From assembly GCA_003833135.1 (NCBI GenBank), contig QZLH01000607.1, positions 13,143 to 30,692 of the forward strand: a stretch of 17,550 nt of DNA, in the 5' to 3' direction. The position numbers and the translations under genes are program-made. Shown here piece by piece: positions 9,691-17,550 of this stretch. The notes below the pieces were generated by a model. That model saw nothing but the letters and a program-made list of their open reading frames with translations. It had not been told where the DNA came from and made no database searches. Position 1 is the first letter of the stretch; each line of letters begins with the position of its first letter. The DNA is from Oehlia diaphana (lineage: Eukaryota; Glomeromycota; Glomeromycetes; Glomerales; Glomeraceae).

Positions 9691-10324
9691 GTTACAACTT
9701 GAAAATCAGTATTCCTGTTTATATACGTTTTTTTGATGTTGAACGATGTTGAACCGACGAACCGTGCACATTAAAATATTGGAAAGAAAATAAAAATGGC
9801 CCTTTTTTTTAAATGACAAATAAGGTGATAATCCGTTCCAAACCCAATTCCGATAGCTCGGGGTCCTGGTACGATCTCCCTGTATTATCCACTATGGTGA
9901 CGTACATGAGGTTCGCACAACAACAATAATTGTCCGAAGCGTTAGCGAAGGACTATTTACTGTACTGAACTAGCAAAATTTAGTTTAACCACCGTTTTTG
10001 TCCCTGTAACAAACGACAATTTTATTTTCTTTTTTGAATATGTATCACGATTTATGTAACCTACCTATTTTGACCCCTGAAATATGCCAAATAAATAAAT
10101 AAAACGCGAAGGACCTAAACGGTTTCCGTTTCCTAGTCATATTCACATCTTTGCTCTTTATTATAATCTTATGCTTATTAAATATTTTTTGTCAGGATTA
10201 CCTTTCGTGGTTTCATTTTCATAATTTGGAATGCACTTTCTATGACTTCTACAAAAAACTGAAATTATATATAACGGTTTCTCAACTTAAATAGCTGGTT
10301 TAAAAAAAGAAATCCATAGACAAT
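9691..10324. other. gene-free region upstream of the plus-strand kinase pseudogene
   Basis: No ORF, RNA gene or clear terminal repeat is seen. GCGAAGGAC appears near 9944 and again near 10107, hinting at fragments of a dispersed repeat. It may include the former promoter of the kinase pseudogene that follows. Confidence 0.5.
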
Positions 10325-11145
10325 ATGGAGAATATGAAAGATGGTATAGAAAATAGTGATACAAGTGATAGATTTCCAGAATGTAGTCAAAATATTATAA
10401 TATCTTTACAATTATTGTATGCCATGCAGCTCGGAATAGTTTTACTCACTGGACAAGTGGGAATATCAAAATTGATGAACTGATTCAAAATTCACAACTT
10501 AATGCAAATGATTAATTGAATGTATTGAATATTCAAATCTTGAAAATGTTGAGTTTGTTGCTTATGGTGGGTTTGGAAGTGTATATAAAGCTATTTGGAA
10601 AGTTGGTCTAATTAATACTACTGATTCAGTAAACCTTTGGAATATTGAAAAATCCAGATAGAATCGTGATAGCAACAAAGTAGTGGCAATAAAAAAATTC
10701 CGAAATGTGACTAGTGTGAGTTCAGAATTTTTAAATGTTTAAATAACTACATTGTAAATAAAATATTGAAATTTACATAATCCAACATTTTATTGCAGAT
10801 CAAAAACAACTTGAGATTAAATTACGAAGCACGTTGCAATAGAATTTATGGAGTGACTCGTGATCCTCAAAATGGAGAATATGCAATTGTTACTGAATTC
10901 CAAAAAGATGGCAATATGAGGGGGTTGATTAAAAAAAACCATAGTGTTCTAAACTGGAATTTGATTATTAAAATCCTTTGGAATATCAGTGAAGGATTGA
11001 TGAACATTCATAGTGAAAATTATCATCATAGAGATTTCCACAGTGGTAACATCTTAAATACTGCTCTTGATGATAAGATTCATTCTGTGATTTCAGATTT
11101 TGGCTTGTGTTGTCCTGCAGATCAAAGTTCTGTAACTTATGTTTT
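10325..11145 (+). pseudogene. truncated protein kinase pseudogene, plus strand (copy 3, divergent)
   Basis: The N-terminal half is broken: a frame from ATG 10325 passes FPECSQ, then WTSGNIKIDELIQNSQL appears in another frame from 10450. A TAA at 10513-10515 and a shift follow. The Gly loop AYGGFGSVYKA, an in-frame TAG at 10659-10661 and beta-3 VVAIKKF come next. A GT-AG intron (10737-10798, 62 nt) leads to the best-kept exon, with YGVTRDPQNGEYAIVTEF, catalytic loop YHHRDFHSGNIL and SDFGLCCPADQ. Homology stops near 11140, so the activation segment and C-lobe are missing. The sequence then runs directly into the opposite-strand copy 2. It belongs to the same expanded family as copies 1 and 2 but to a different subgroup. 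It is non-functional as a kinase. Confidence 0.85.
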
Positions 11146-11709
11146 CAACTTAATTTATTTTAAATAATTTCGCAAGCTTCCATGTTCTGCATATTCTAAG
11201 ACCATAATATAATTTTTTGTTTCTGGATCTCGAGATATTCCATAAAGTTGAGTAACACAATTATAACAATTATATTTGTCTCCAACCTTATAATATAATA
11301 TAATTTACACACATAAAAGAATAGTTTATTAATTAATAATATATTTTAAACTTATACCTCATTGATAAATTCCCATGTAACATTTTTTGAATTATTTAAA
11401 ACTATCAAAGATATTGGAATATCGGTCCTAATTTTGATTTTTGTTATTCCGCCTATATATACATCCATCAATCCAAATTGCTTTATAACCCACCTTTTGC
11501 AATAAAATTAACATCATAAAATCTATTATAAGGTATCCATTCTAATACATTTTGACGGTGATTCGCTGATAGTTGAGTACTTCAACAAAATTTTAAAAAT
11601 TGGACAAGTGGAAATGTTAATATTGACAAATTTATTCATGTTTTGCGTTACACATTCTACACCATTCATATCCAGTATTGTTTTGATTACATTCTTCGCA
11701 CAAATCCAT
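11146..11709 (-). pseudogene. protein kinase pseudogene (copy 2), truncated and internally inverted
   Basis: It is a close paralogue of copy 1 (6330-8034) with the same ATG context, CEEC...CRMC, QNVLEWIPYN and EFINE followed by an intron starting GTATAA. The exon then reads CVTQLYGISRDPETKNYIM to EYAEHGSLRNYL. Damage visible against copy 1: a 58-bp inversion at 11581-11638 replacing the WTSGN segment; a gap of about 10 nt removing GQV of the Gly loop near 11490; a gap removing the VALK lysine region near 11410; loss of the start of the second exon; and a gap after RNYL. It is cut at about 11146, where the plus-strand kinase fragment begins, so the catalytic loop and everything after it are absent. 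Confidence 0.85.
11581..11638. other. 58-bp micro-inversion inside kinase copy 2
   Basis: In copy 1 (plus strand, about 7912-7970) the order is ATAGTTGAGTAT, then CTTGAATAAATTTG...TTTTGTTGAA, then AATGTTTTGC. In copy 2 the same outer flanks (ATAGTTGAGTAC and TGTTTTGCG) enclose the exact reverse complement, TTCAACAAAATTT...AAATTTATTCA. The segment encodes the WTSGN motif on the minus strand in copy 1 but on the plus strand here. One or two bases are lost at the edges. Confidence 0.9.
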
Positions 11710-12316
11710 GAGTAAATATTATGTATTCAATTAACTTTATATATGTAAGAGTTTGCGTTAAAAAAAATGAAACCAAGAAAATGCCAATTTTTATGCACAT
11801 GTGGAACAAATAATAAATAAAAATGGTATAGTGTACTATTTTAAACATGATCGACATCTGTAATAATTAATTTAAGCATTAATTTAGATAATCATTAAAT
11901 TAAAATTAAAAAATTAAAAAAATAATACAATGCAAATTAATAAGGCCAATAGCATCAATGCTATATCTACAGTTAGTGACGTGAAGAAATACTGTAAATA
12001 ATCAGTGATGGGAGTTGGGATCCGCGCAGTTGGCGCAGCGTACATCGTTTTAAATTTCCGCACATCTGATTGAATGTAGACAAGCGCGATATTTCATAAT
12101 GATACTTACTATTATTTTATTTTATATATAAGAGCACTTTATGACTTCATAAGTTACGTACAAAACTCTTTAATATGAATAATGTGCGCTCTGCGCGTAT
12201 AAAAATAATCTAAATTCCAACACTGACTGTAATAACGACCCAACATTTTGGTAATAAAAATCAATAAAATGGAAAGGCAGGATTTTTAAAAAAGAGAAAA
12301 AAAGAAAGTTTTATTA
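11710..12316. other. former kinase promoter and gene-free sequence
   Basis: The first part (to about 11860) aligns with the region upstream of kinase copy 1, sharing GTAAGAGTTTGCGT and an AAATGGTRTAGT box, and so is the old promoter of copy 2. The rest holds no gene. A GC-rich patch near 12013-12046 (GGATCCGCGCAGTTGGCGC) stands out from the AT background but I cannot assign it. Confidence 0.5.
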
Positions 12317-12582
12317 GGCCACACAAATTCGATTTTTCGGTTCACTTCACCCGGCCGGGTCACTTTTTCAAATTTCAAATAAAAAAGTTTATATGTAAAA
12401 AGTTTATCACGTGATCAGGACGTAATTTTATTGGCGGGTAAGTTTATCACGTGGCTGAGAACGTTTGGGGCTCCTCCCCTTTAAAAGCCAACCAATCAGT
12501 TGTCCCGATTTTATATATAAACTTTTTTTACTAATAAACAATAAACCCCGGGTCCCCGGGTCGAATTTGAATTTGTGTGGCC
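12317..12582. mobile_element. 266-bp PIF/Harbinger-like MITE with TTA target duplication
   Basis: GGCCACACAAATTC at 12317-12330 is inverted at the other end as GAATTTGTGTGGCC (ending 12582). Both sides carry TTA (12314-12316 and 12583-12585). A 3-bp TTA/TAA duplication and GG-starting ends are the PIF/Harbinger pattern. The sub-terminal parts are GC-rich (CCCGGCCGGG; CCCCGGGTCCCCGGG), unlike the surroundings. The interior contains two CACGTG sites, a CCAAT box and a TATATATAA box in order. No transposase is present, so it is non-autonomous. Confidence 0.8.
12401..12520 (+). promoter_or_regulatory. promoter-like array inside the MITE: 2x CACGTG, CCAAT, TATA
   Basis: AGTTTATCACGTG occurs at 12401-12413 and again at 12441-12453, exactly 40 bp apart. 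They are followed by a CCAAT box at 12492-12496 (CAACCAATCAG) and TATATATAA at about 12512-12520. CACGTG is the core site of bHLH factors and CCAAT of the HAP/NF-Y complex. No gene starts just downstream on this strand, so promoter activity is only inferred. Confidence 0.35.
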
Positions 12583-12585
12583 TTA

Positions 12586-13864
12586 TCATATTAATTTTTG
12601 GAAATTTAAAATTGGATTTTTTCTGATCGGATTTTTTTTTTTTGATCAGTTTTCCTTTTTAGTTTTAGCAGATTTTTAATAAAATTATTTTTTCCTTTAT
12701 TTAATATATTGTTTCCTGGCTAATGAATTTCTTGATTTTTTCTTCTTTCGAATTTTTTATTTTAATGATATTATTTTCTGACTAATGATTTTTTTTTAGA
12801 GAGTCTCTTTTTAGCGAGACAAATAATAGATTGCACAGATAATATTAATAATTTTTATAAGCTATTATAAATTTTTAATAAATAAAATGAATACAAATAA
12901 GATATACTTCTATGATACTGTTTTCTATTTAGTGTGATAATATTTTTTGCATCAATTTTTCTATTTATATAACACAAAATAATTATTGATACTAAATTCA
13001 TAATGACTTCTTTTAATGAAATATTTGAAGGTGAAAAATCTCAACGACATAAAAAAAAGATTAAATAAAGAAAGCCAATCAAGCTCCGATATATGACTTA
13101 GATTAGAAGATAGAGATGTTATTTTGTTAAAATTTATTGTAAATAAATAAATTACTATATTATATATTAATAAAGGTTCAATAAAATAAACTTTTCGTAT
13201 TATTTCGAAAATCTCGTACTTCTGATTATTTTATGTTGTTAAAGATAATACGCATACCGCAAGGTTAGGACTTTCTGTCACTCTGTAAAAAATTACCGGG
13301 ACTGCAGATAAAAGCTAGTGAGTAGTGACACATTTGATGTTTATAGATTAAATATGTTATTAGTCTTTAATTTAGGTCCAATTGAAATAATGACTATATG
13401 AATTTAAAACAATAATTACTAAAATATCCGGATAATTTTATATTAGATAATTTATGAGTTATGACTTTTTATTTCTAGTAATTAAACAAATTTCTTTAAG
13501 ATATGTCTTATAAAGTACACTATCTTTAAATTATTTTGTCATATACCTTTATTTATTTATTTATTTATTTTTGCCATTTATTATTTTTTTTTTTTGCGTT
13601 ATAAAAAATTCACGTTAGCACAAAAGTGAAAGACGTGTACTGGTTTTAACAATTATTAGCTAGTTTTATTAGTTTTATTTGTAATATATATAAAAAAATT
13701 CTATGCAATTATTGTAATAAACAATCTACAACGTCACATATAATTTAAATGTTCAGTGCATTTAAAAGAAATACTGTACTATGATACAGTAATAAAGTAA
13801 AGTTCATTAAAAAATATGATATTTATTTTTATAATAAATGATTTATGACATATATATAAATGTT
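12586..13864. other. gene-free intergenic region
   Basis: The sequence is very AT-rich. It contains a short TTTA microsatellite near 13548-13571 and a 21-codon frame from ATG 13003 that lacks any family feature. I see no RNA gene, terminal repeat or splice chain. Confidence 0.55.
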
Positions 13865-13930
13865 AACTCTAATTTATAATAATTAAAGATGATAAAAAAC
13901 TCTAATTTATAATAATTAAAGATGATAAAA
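13865..13930. repeat. two-copy 33-bp direct repeat downstream of the P450
   Basis: AACTCTAATTTATAATAATT followed by AAAGATGATAAAA begins at 13865 and again at 13898, essentially identical. It lies 16 nt beyond the P450 stop codon, probably within its 3' UTR. Identity suggests a recent duplication. Confidence 0.8.
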
Positions 13931-13945
13931 AAAAAATTTTTTTTT

Positions 13946-14403
13946 TTAAGATTCAACTCTAGAAATTTTGAATTCAAAGTGCGAATCAGGTTTAGAAGAA
14001 ACGAAAGTTCTAGTTTTAGATTGAAATCCTTCATCAATTGGTTGAAAAACAAAATTTCTAATTAAATTACTTAATAATATTTTAAATTCAGCTAAAGCTA
14101 ATTTATTTCCAATACAACCTCTTGCACCAGTATTGAAAGGTAAAAAACTTAAATTTGATACATTTTTAATTAAAGTAGGGTCCAACCATCTTTTTGGATC
14201 AAATTCAGCAGCTGTTGGACCCCAAATTTCAGTTGATTTATGAAGTCCCATAGTTGAAATCATTATTGGAGTATACTATTATTATTAAATAACGAAAATA
14301 AAATGTTTTTAATTAATAAATTATTATTATTATTATTTTTTTAATAAGTACAAAAAAAAAAAAAAAAAAAATTTTTTTAATTAAAAAATTTTTTTTTTTA
14401 TTA

Positions 14404-14445
<42 letters not shown>

Positions 14446-16162
14446 AATATTACCTTTGGAATAAAATATTTCCCATAAACTTTATCTTTAATATTAGTTC
14501 GTCTAATCATGGTAACTAAATTAAAAATTATCGAGTTAACAAGCTGATTTGATAAAATTTTAATATATTAATGACAACTAACACTATACCTGGAGAATGT
14601 AATCTTAAAGTTTCTTTAACTACGCCATTTAAATATTCCAAAGAATTAATTTCATCAAATGTAGGATTGAAATTTGATTTATCAGGAAAAGCTTTATTTA
14701 TTTCTTCACGTAATAAGTCTTGCATATCTGGATGTCGTGCAAGTGAATATATAGCCCAACTAGTTGAAGTACTTGTGGTTTCATGTCCCGCTAATAAGAA
14801 TGTCATAATCTAAAGTATACACAGATAATAAATAATATATGCGCATTAAAAAAAAAATGATAAATTTTTTGATAATACAGTTTTCACACATTTGTTTTAG
14901 TCACCTGATTTTTTAATTCTTCTTCGGTCAATTTTTCTTCAATAGGTAAAGTTTTATTAATATTAATTAACACAGATAACAAATCATCTCCTTTTAATTC
15001 TCCAATTTCGGCTTCTTTAAGTTTTCTTTTAACCAAATTCTTTGATTCGCGATCTATAACCACACATGCATTGACAAAGTCTTTATTTATTTCAATTGGA
15101 ATACTTCTAACCATTGGAAAATAATATGCTAATCTACCAAGCATAAAGTGAAGAATAGTTGGTGGAGTAACAATAGCGTTATAAGCATCTGCTAATTCAT
15201 TCGGAGATGTTAATGTATTGAATTCGTAATTAAATCCTAAAAAAACGTAGAATTGTAAAAAATGTGTATAGAATATTAACATAAAATTTCATTTTATTTT
15301 CTTACCAACTAAGCCAATGATATCTAAAGTAGCTTTTGAAAGATAAGGTGCAATTTTAATTTTAGATTCTCCTAAATTTATTGTATCTTCAGTTATTACA
15401 CTTATTAACTTAGAAGCTATTCGAGTAAATGTTGGAACCATATTCTAAATTGAGATGATATAAGATATTAACTTAGTTCAAGATTAAAAATTCATCAAAA
15501 TGAAAATGAGCATATAGTTTATGGTTTGTAGTGTATGGTTAAACATCACGTATAATAAGTCACGTGATCACACGTGGTATACAATAAATCGGGTCATGCG
15601 TGACACTTAATTCATATTTATCATAACACCCAAATGAAATATATCTAATTACCTTAATATTGCTATAAGTGAAAGCTGGATTCATCATCTTTCTTTGTCT
15701 CTTATGAACAACACCTTCCGAAAGTGCAAGACCTCTACCGATAAATGCAACAGAATCTGATAGAATGTTCAAAGGTTTAATATAATCATAACTATGACTT
15801 AATGTAATATCTTGAACTATTGTTGTATCTGTGATTAAAAGAGCTGGTTGATTAAATATTTCGTAATATTTTACTATATTTCCGTATTTTTTTGTCAATT
15901 CAAGTTGTGGCTCCTATATAAATATATATATATATAAGATAATGTATGAGTTGAATGGAAAAAAAAAATTAAGAATAATATAAAAAACTTTAACCTCTTC
16001 TTTCATAAACTTTTTATAATTTCCGTAAAATAGACTTTCAGATGGTGGACCAGGAATTTTTCTCAAAGGGGTAAGATAAACTGGCCAAATATACATTTTA
16101 TAAGTAACCCATCCTATAACCCCTAACACAAAGAAGCTAACCAAGGAAGTCAAATCAAGCAT
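13946..16162 (-). CDS. cytochrome P450 monooxygenase, membrane-anchored (7 exons, 503 aa)
   Basis: Exons run 16162-15995, 15913-15653, 15444-15306, 15236-14905, 14809-14590, 14515-14454 and 14275-13946. All introns are GT-AG and the sum is exactly 504 codons including TAA. Residues about 5-22 form a hydrophobic N-terminal anchor and IPGPP (36-40) is the proline hinge, so it should sit in the ER membrane facing the cytosol. Helix C has HKRQRK (126-131). The I-helix oxygen-binding motif is AGHETTST (307-314). ExxR is ETLR (366-369). The PERF-type motif is FDPKRW (419-424). The haem loop is FNTGARGCIG (441-450), with Cys448 as the iron ligand. All essential motifs are intact and length is normal. 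It needs a P450 reductase; the substrate cannot be told. It resembles the CYP3/CYP4-like fungal clan in its motifs, but no family number is claimed. Confidence 0.95.
14351..14439. repeat. poly-A/poly-T low-complexity tract in P450 intron 6
   Basis: Blocks of A (14352-14370), T, A, T and A (14411-14439) alternate in the 178-nt intron between the IPK and TPIM exons. They are self-complementary and could fold. Their lengths are prone to sequencing or assembly error, so intron length here is uncertain. Confidence 0.8.
15561..15576. promoter_or_regulatory. paired CACGTG sites in P450 intron 2
   Basis: CACGTGATCACACGTG places two perfect CACGTG palindromes 4 bp apart within the 208-nt second intron, the longest of the gene. 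The 11-mer TCACGTGATCA is also found in the MITE at 12407-12417. This could be a bHLH-factor site, but nothing shows that it is used. Confidence 0.3.
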
Positions 16163-17302
16163 TGTTTTTATTATTTTTGAAAAAAAATTATAATTTATTA
16201 AATAATTAGACGAAGATTTTTAAAGTGAGAAGTGAATTTTCACAAATATTTATATGATTGATTATTTCGGTTTCGGTAGAAATACACGCCTTAATATTTT
16301 AGCATTGCTGTTAAAATTAAATTAATCTCGTGGGATCGGACCACTGATGTCCTCATGTTTCTTTGTTCTTTAAAAAACTTGTTTAGCCGTTGCATTAATT
16401 AAGAGTAGGGGAGATATTAGCGGTCCGTCTATAATCCTATACCAAATACTACTAACTAAAATTGAGCATGAAGATATTCAAAATTAAATGTTACGTAAAT
16501 TCTTTGATCATGTCAATATGTTCATCGTTTTGAAAATCATCGACTCATCGTAGCAGATCGTAACTCATCTGAACGTGTAGATAGAGTCTAAAGAGTAAAG
16601 AGAGCTTAACATCGATCGTAATTTATATTGTATGTGTTGTTTCTCTGTAATTTTATAATTTAATCATCCATCATCCATAATATGCTACTGCTTTGTTTTC
16701 TCGGCAAAAACTATTTTACCTTAAGGAGTTAATATTGACCGAGGAGATATATTTTACCCATATGTCGATCATGCATGTAGATCATATATGTATTATAATT
16801 TACGGGATCACATGGAGATCACAATACGTAATAATTTTGTAATATTTTGTAACAGCAAGGTTTTATATTTTTATTATATTTCATTTTTATTAATATTAAT
16901 ACTGCAAAGTTTTAATGAATTATTTGTTAATGTTACTAGTTAATTTTTTTGCATATTACTCAACACTGATTTATTCAATTATACTAATTTCTCAAATGAT
17001 TGTATATTATGACGATAATATTACAAAGGTTTCTAATTCTAAATTATAAATTACTCTATTGAAAGTATTAATGCTACATTGAATCAAATTGTTTAGTCGG
17101 GGTTTATCCGATTGGTAAAATGATCTGATCGAACATCACGTATTATGAATAATATCCAAATAAGTAATAAGCAGGGCGATTAAAATTTTAAAATATGATT
17201 TTTTAAATTAAATTGTTTATTGACAAAATTTTAATTACCAATGAAATCTTGTTGCTAATATCATATATATAATTATCGTACTCCGTATATTAAATATAAT
17301 TG
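16163..17302. other. P450 upstream region and gene-free sequence
   Basis: The first few hundred bases lie 5' of the P450 ATG on its strand and should hold its promoter and 5' UTR. I see no convincing TATA/CCAAT arrangement, ORF, RNA gene or paired terminal repeat in the whole stretch. Confidence 0.5.
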
Positions 17303-17430
17303 TAGTGCTCCTAACGGGTCAAGTCGGGTCGGGTTTTGATGATATACCCGACCCGACCAAAGTGAAAAAGTCTTGACTCTAAACCCGACCCGAGTATAGT
17401 TCGACCGGATATCCCGGGTCTAAACCCGAA
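17303..17430. mobile_element. CCCGACCCG-rich repeat, hAT-terminus-like (partial)
   Basis: TAGTGCTCCTAACGGGTC leads into TCGGGTCGGGT (17324-17334), inverted after an 11-nt loop as ACCCGACCCGA (17346-17356). More CCCGACCCG (17384-17392) and CCCGGGTCTAAACCCG follow. The strong GC-rich motif breaks sharply from the AT background. Many hAT elements have TAG/CAG ends with GGGTCGGGTCGGG arrays, so a hAT end is inferred. The partner end is not in the window. Confidence 0.45.
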
Positions 17431-17550
17431 TTTTTAAAGGAAAAAAAAATGAGCGACCACCATTTTTTCGGCATTATAATGAAACCTTAATGAAATTACA
17501 ATAGATTTAGTAGATTTATAATATTATGAAGCTTTGTTATCATTCATTTA

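Noticed and set aside
12005..12075. Possible tRNA-derived SINE head (GCGCAGTTGGCGCAGCG resembles an A box)
   Set aside because: No convincing B box or cloverleaf can be formed downstream; GATTGAATG is too far from the consensus.
13003..13068. 21-codon frame MTSFNEIFEGEKSQRHKKKIK as a small gene
   Set aside because: It is too short to separate from chance, with no signal, splice support or family resemblance.
14571..14813. Plus-strand 80-codon open frame
   Set aside because: It lies antisense to the P450 exon that carries AGHETTST and ETLR, and is a shadow of that coding sequence.
391..16162. ABC transporter and P450 as a co-regulated metabolite cluster
   Set aside because: They share a strand but are separated by about 9 kb of pseudogenes and transposons, with no shared promoter motif or biosynthetic enzyme nearby.

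Overview
The window looks like nuclear DNA of a very AT-rich filamentous fungus. The best fit is an arbuscular mycorrhizal fungus of the Rhizophagus type (Glomeromycotina). The reasons are strong AT bias with long A/T homopolymers, many short GT-AG introns of about 65-100 nt, scattered small non-autonomous DNA transposons, and several decayed protein kinases carrying the N-terminal CxxC...CxxC and WTSGN...I motif that is massively expanded in that lineage. The organism is inferred from these features, not from a database match.

Layout. (1) 1-116 is the right end of a transposon with a CACAGTG terminus. (2) 391-4862, minus strand, is an apparently intact 22-exon gene for an 886-residue ABCG half-transporter with a secretory signal, a cysteine-rich ectodomain, one membrane segment, an ABC ATPase and a C-terminal membrane domain. 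Its splice junctions all keep frame, and it includes exons of 10 and 15 nt. (3) 5073-5336 is a three-copy tandem repeat. (4) 6330-8034, minus strand, is a protein kinase pseudogene interrupted by a 148-bp palindromic MITE. (5) 8412-9179 is a nest of transposon remnants inside one another, followed by a second CACAGTG-type end at 9578. (6) 10325-11145, plus strand, and 11146-11709, minus strand, are two more kinase pseudogenes joined tail to tail at a rearrangement breakpoint. The second contains a 58-bp internal micro-inversion. (7) 12317-12582 is a 266-bp MITE with TTA target duplications and a promoter-like interior. (8) 13946-16162, minus strand, is an intact 7-exon cytochrome P450 of 503 residues. 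(9) 17303-17430 is a CCCGACCCG-rich repeat that resembles a hAT terminus.

The two intact genes are both membrane proteins on the same strand: an ABCG exporter and a membrane-anchored P450. Their 9-kb separation by decayed kinases and transposons gives no real support for a shared pathway. The middle of the window is best read as a birth-and-death zone for kinase paralogues, remodelled by small DNA transposons, a tail-to-tail rearrangement and a micro-inversion.

Exon boundaries were worked out by hand from GT-AG signals and frame continuity. Both intact models close exactly in frame, which supports them, but RNA evidence is lacking.
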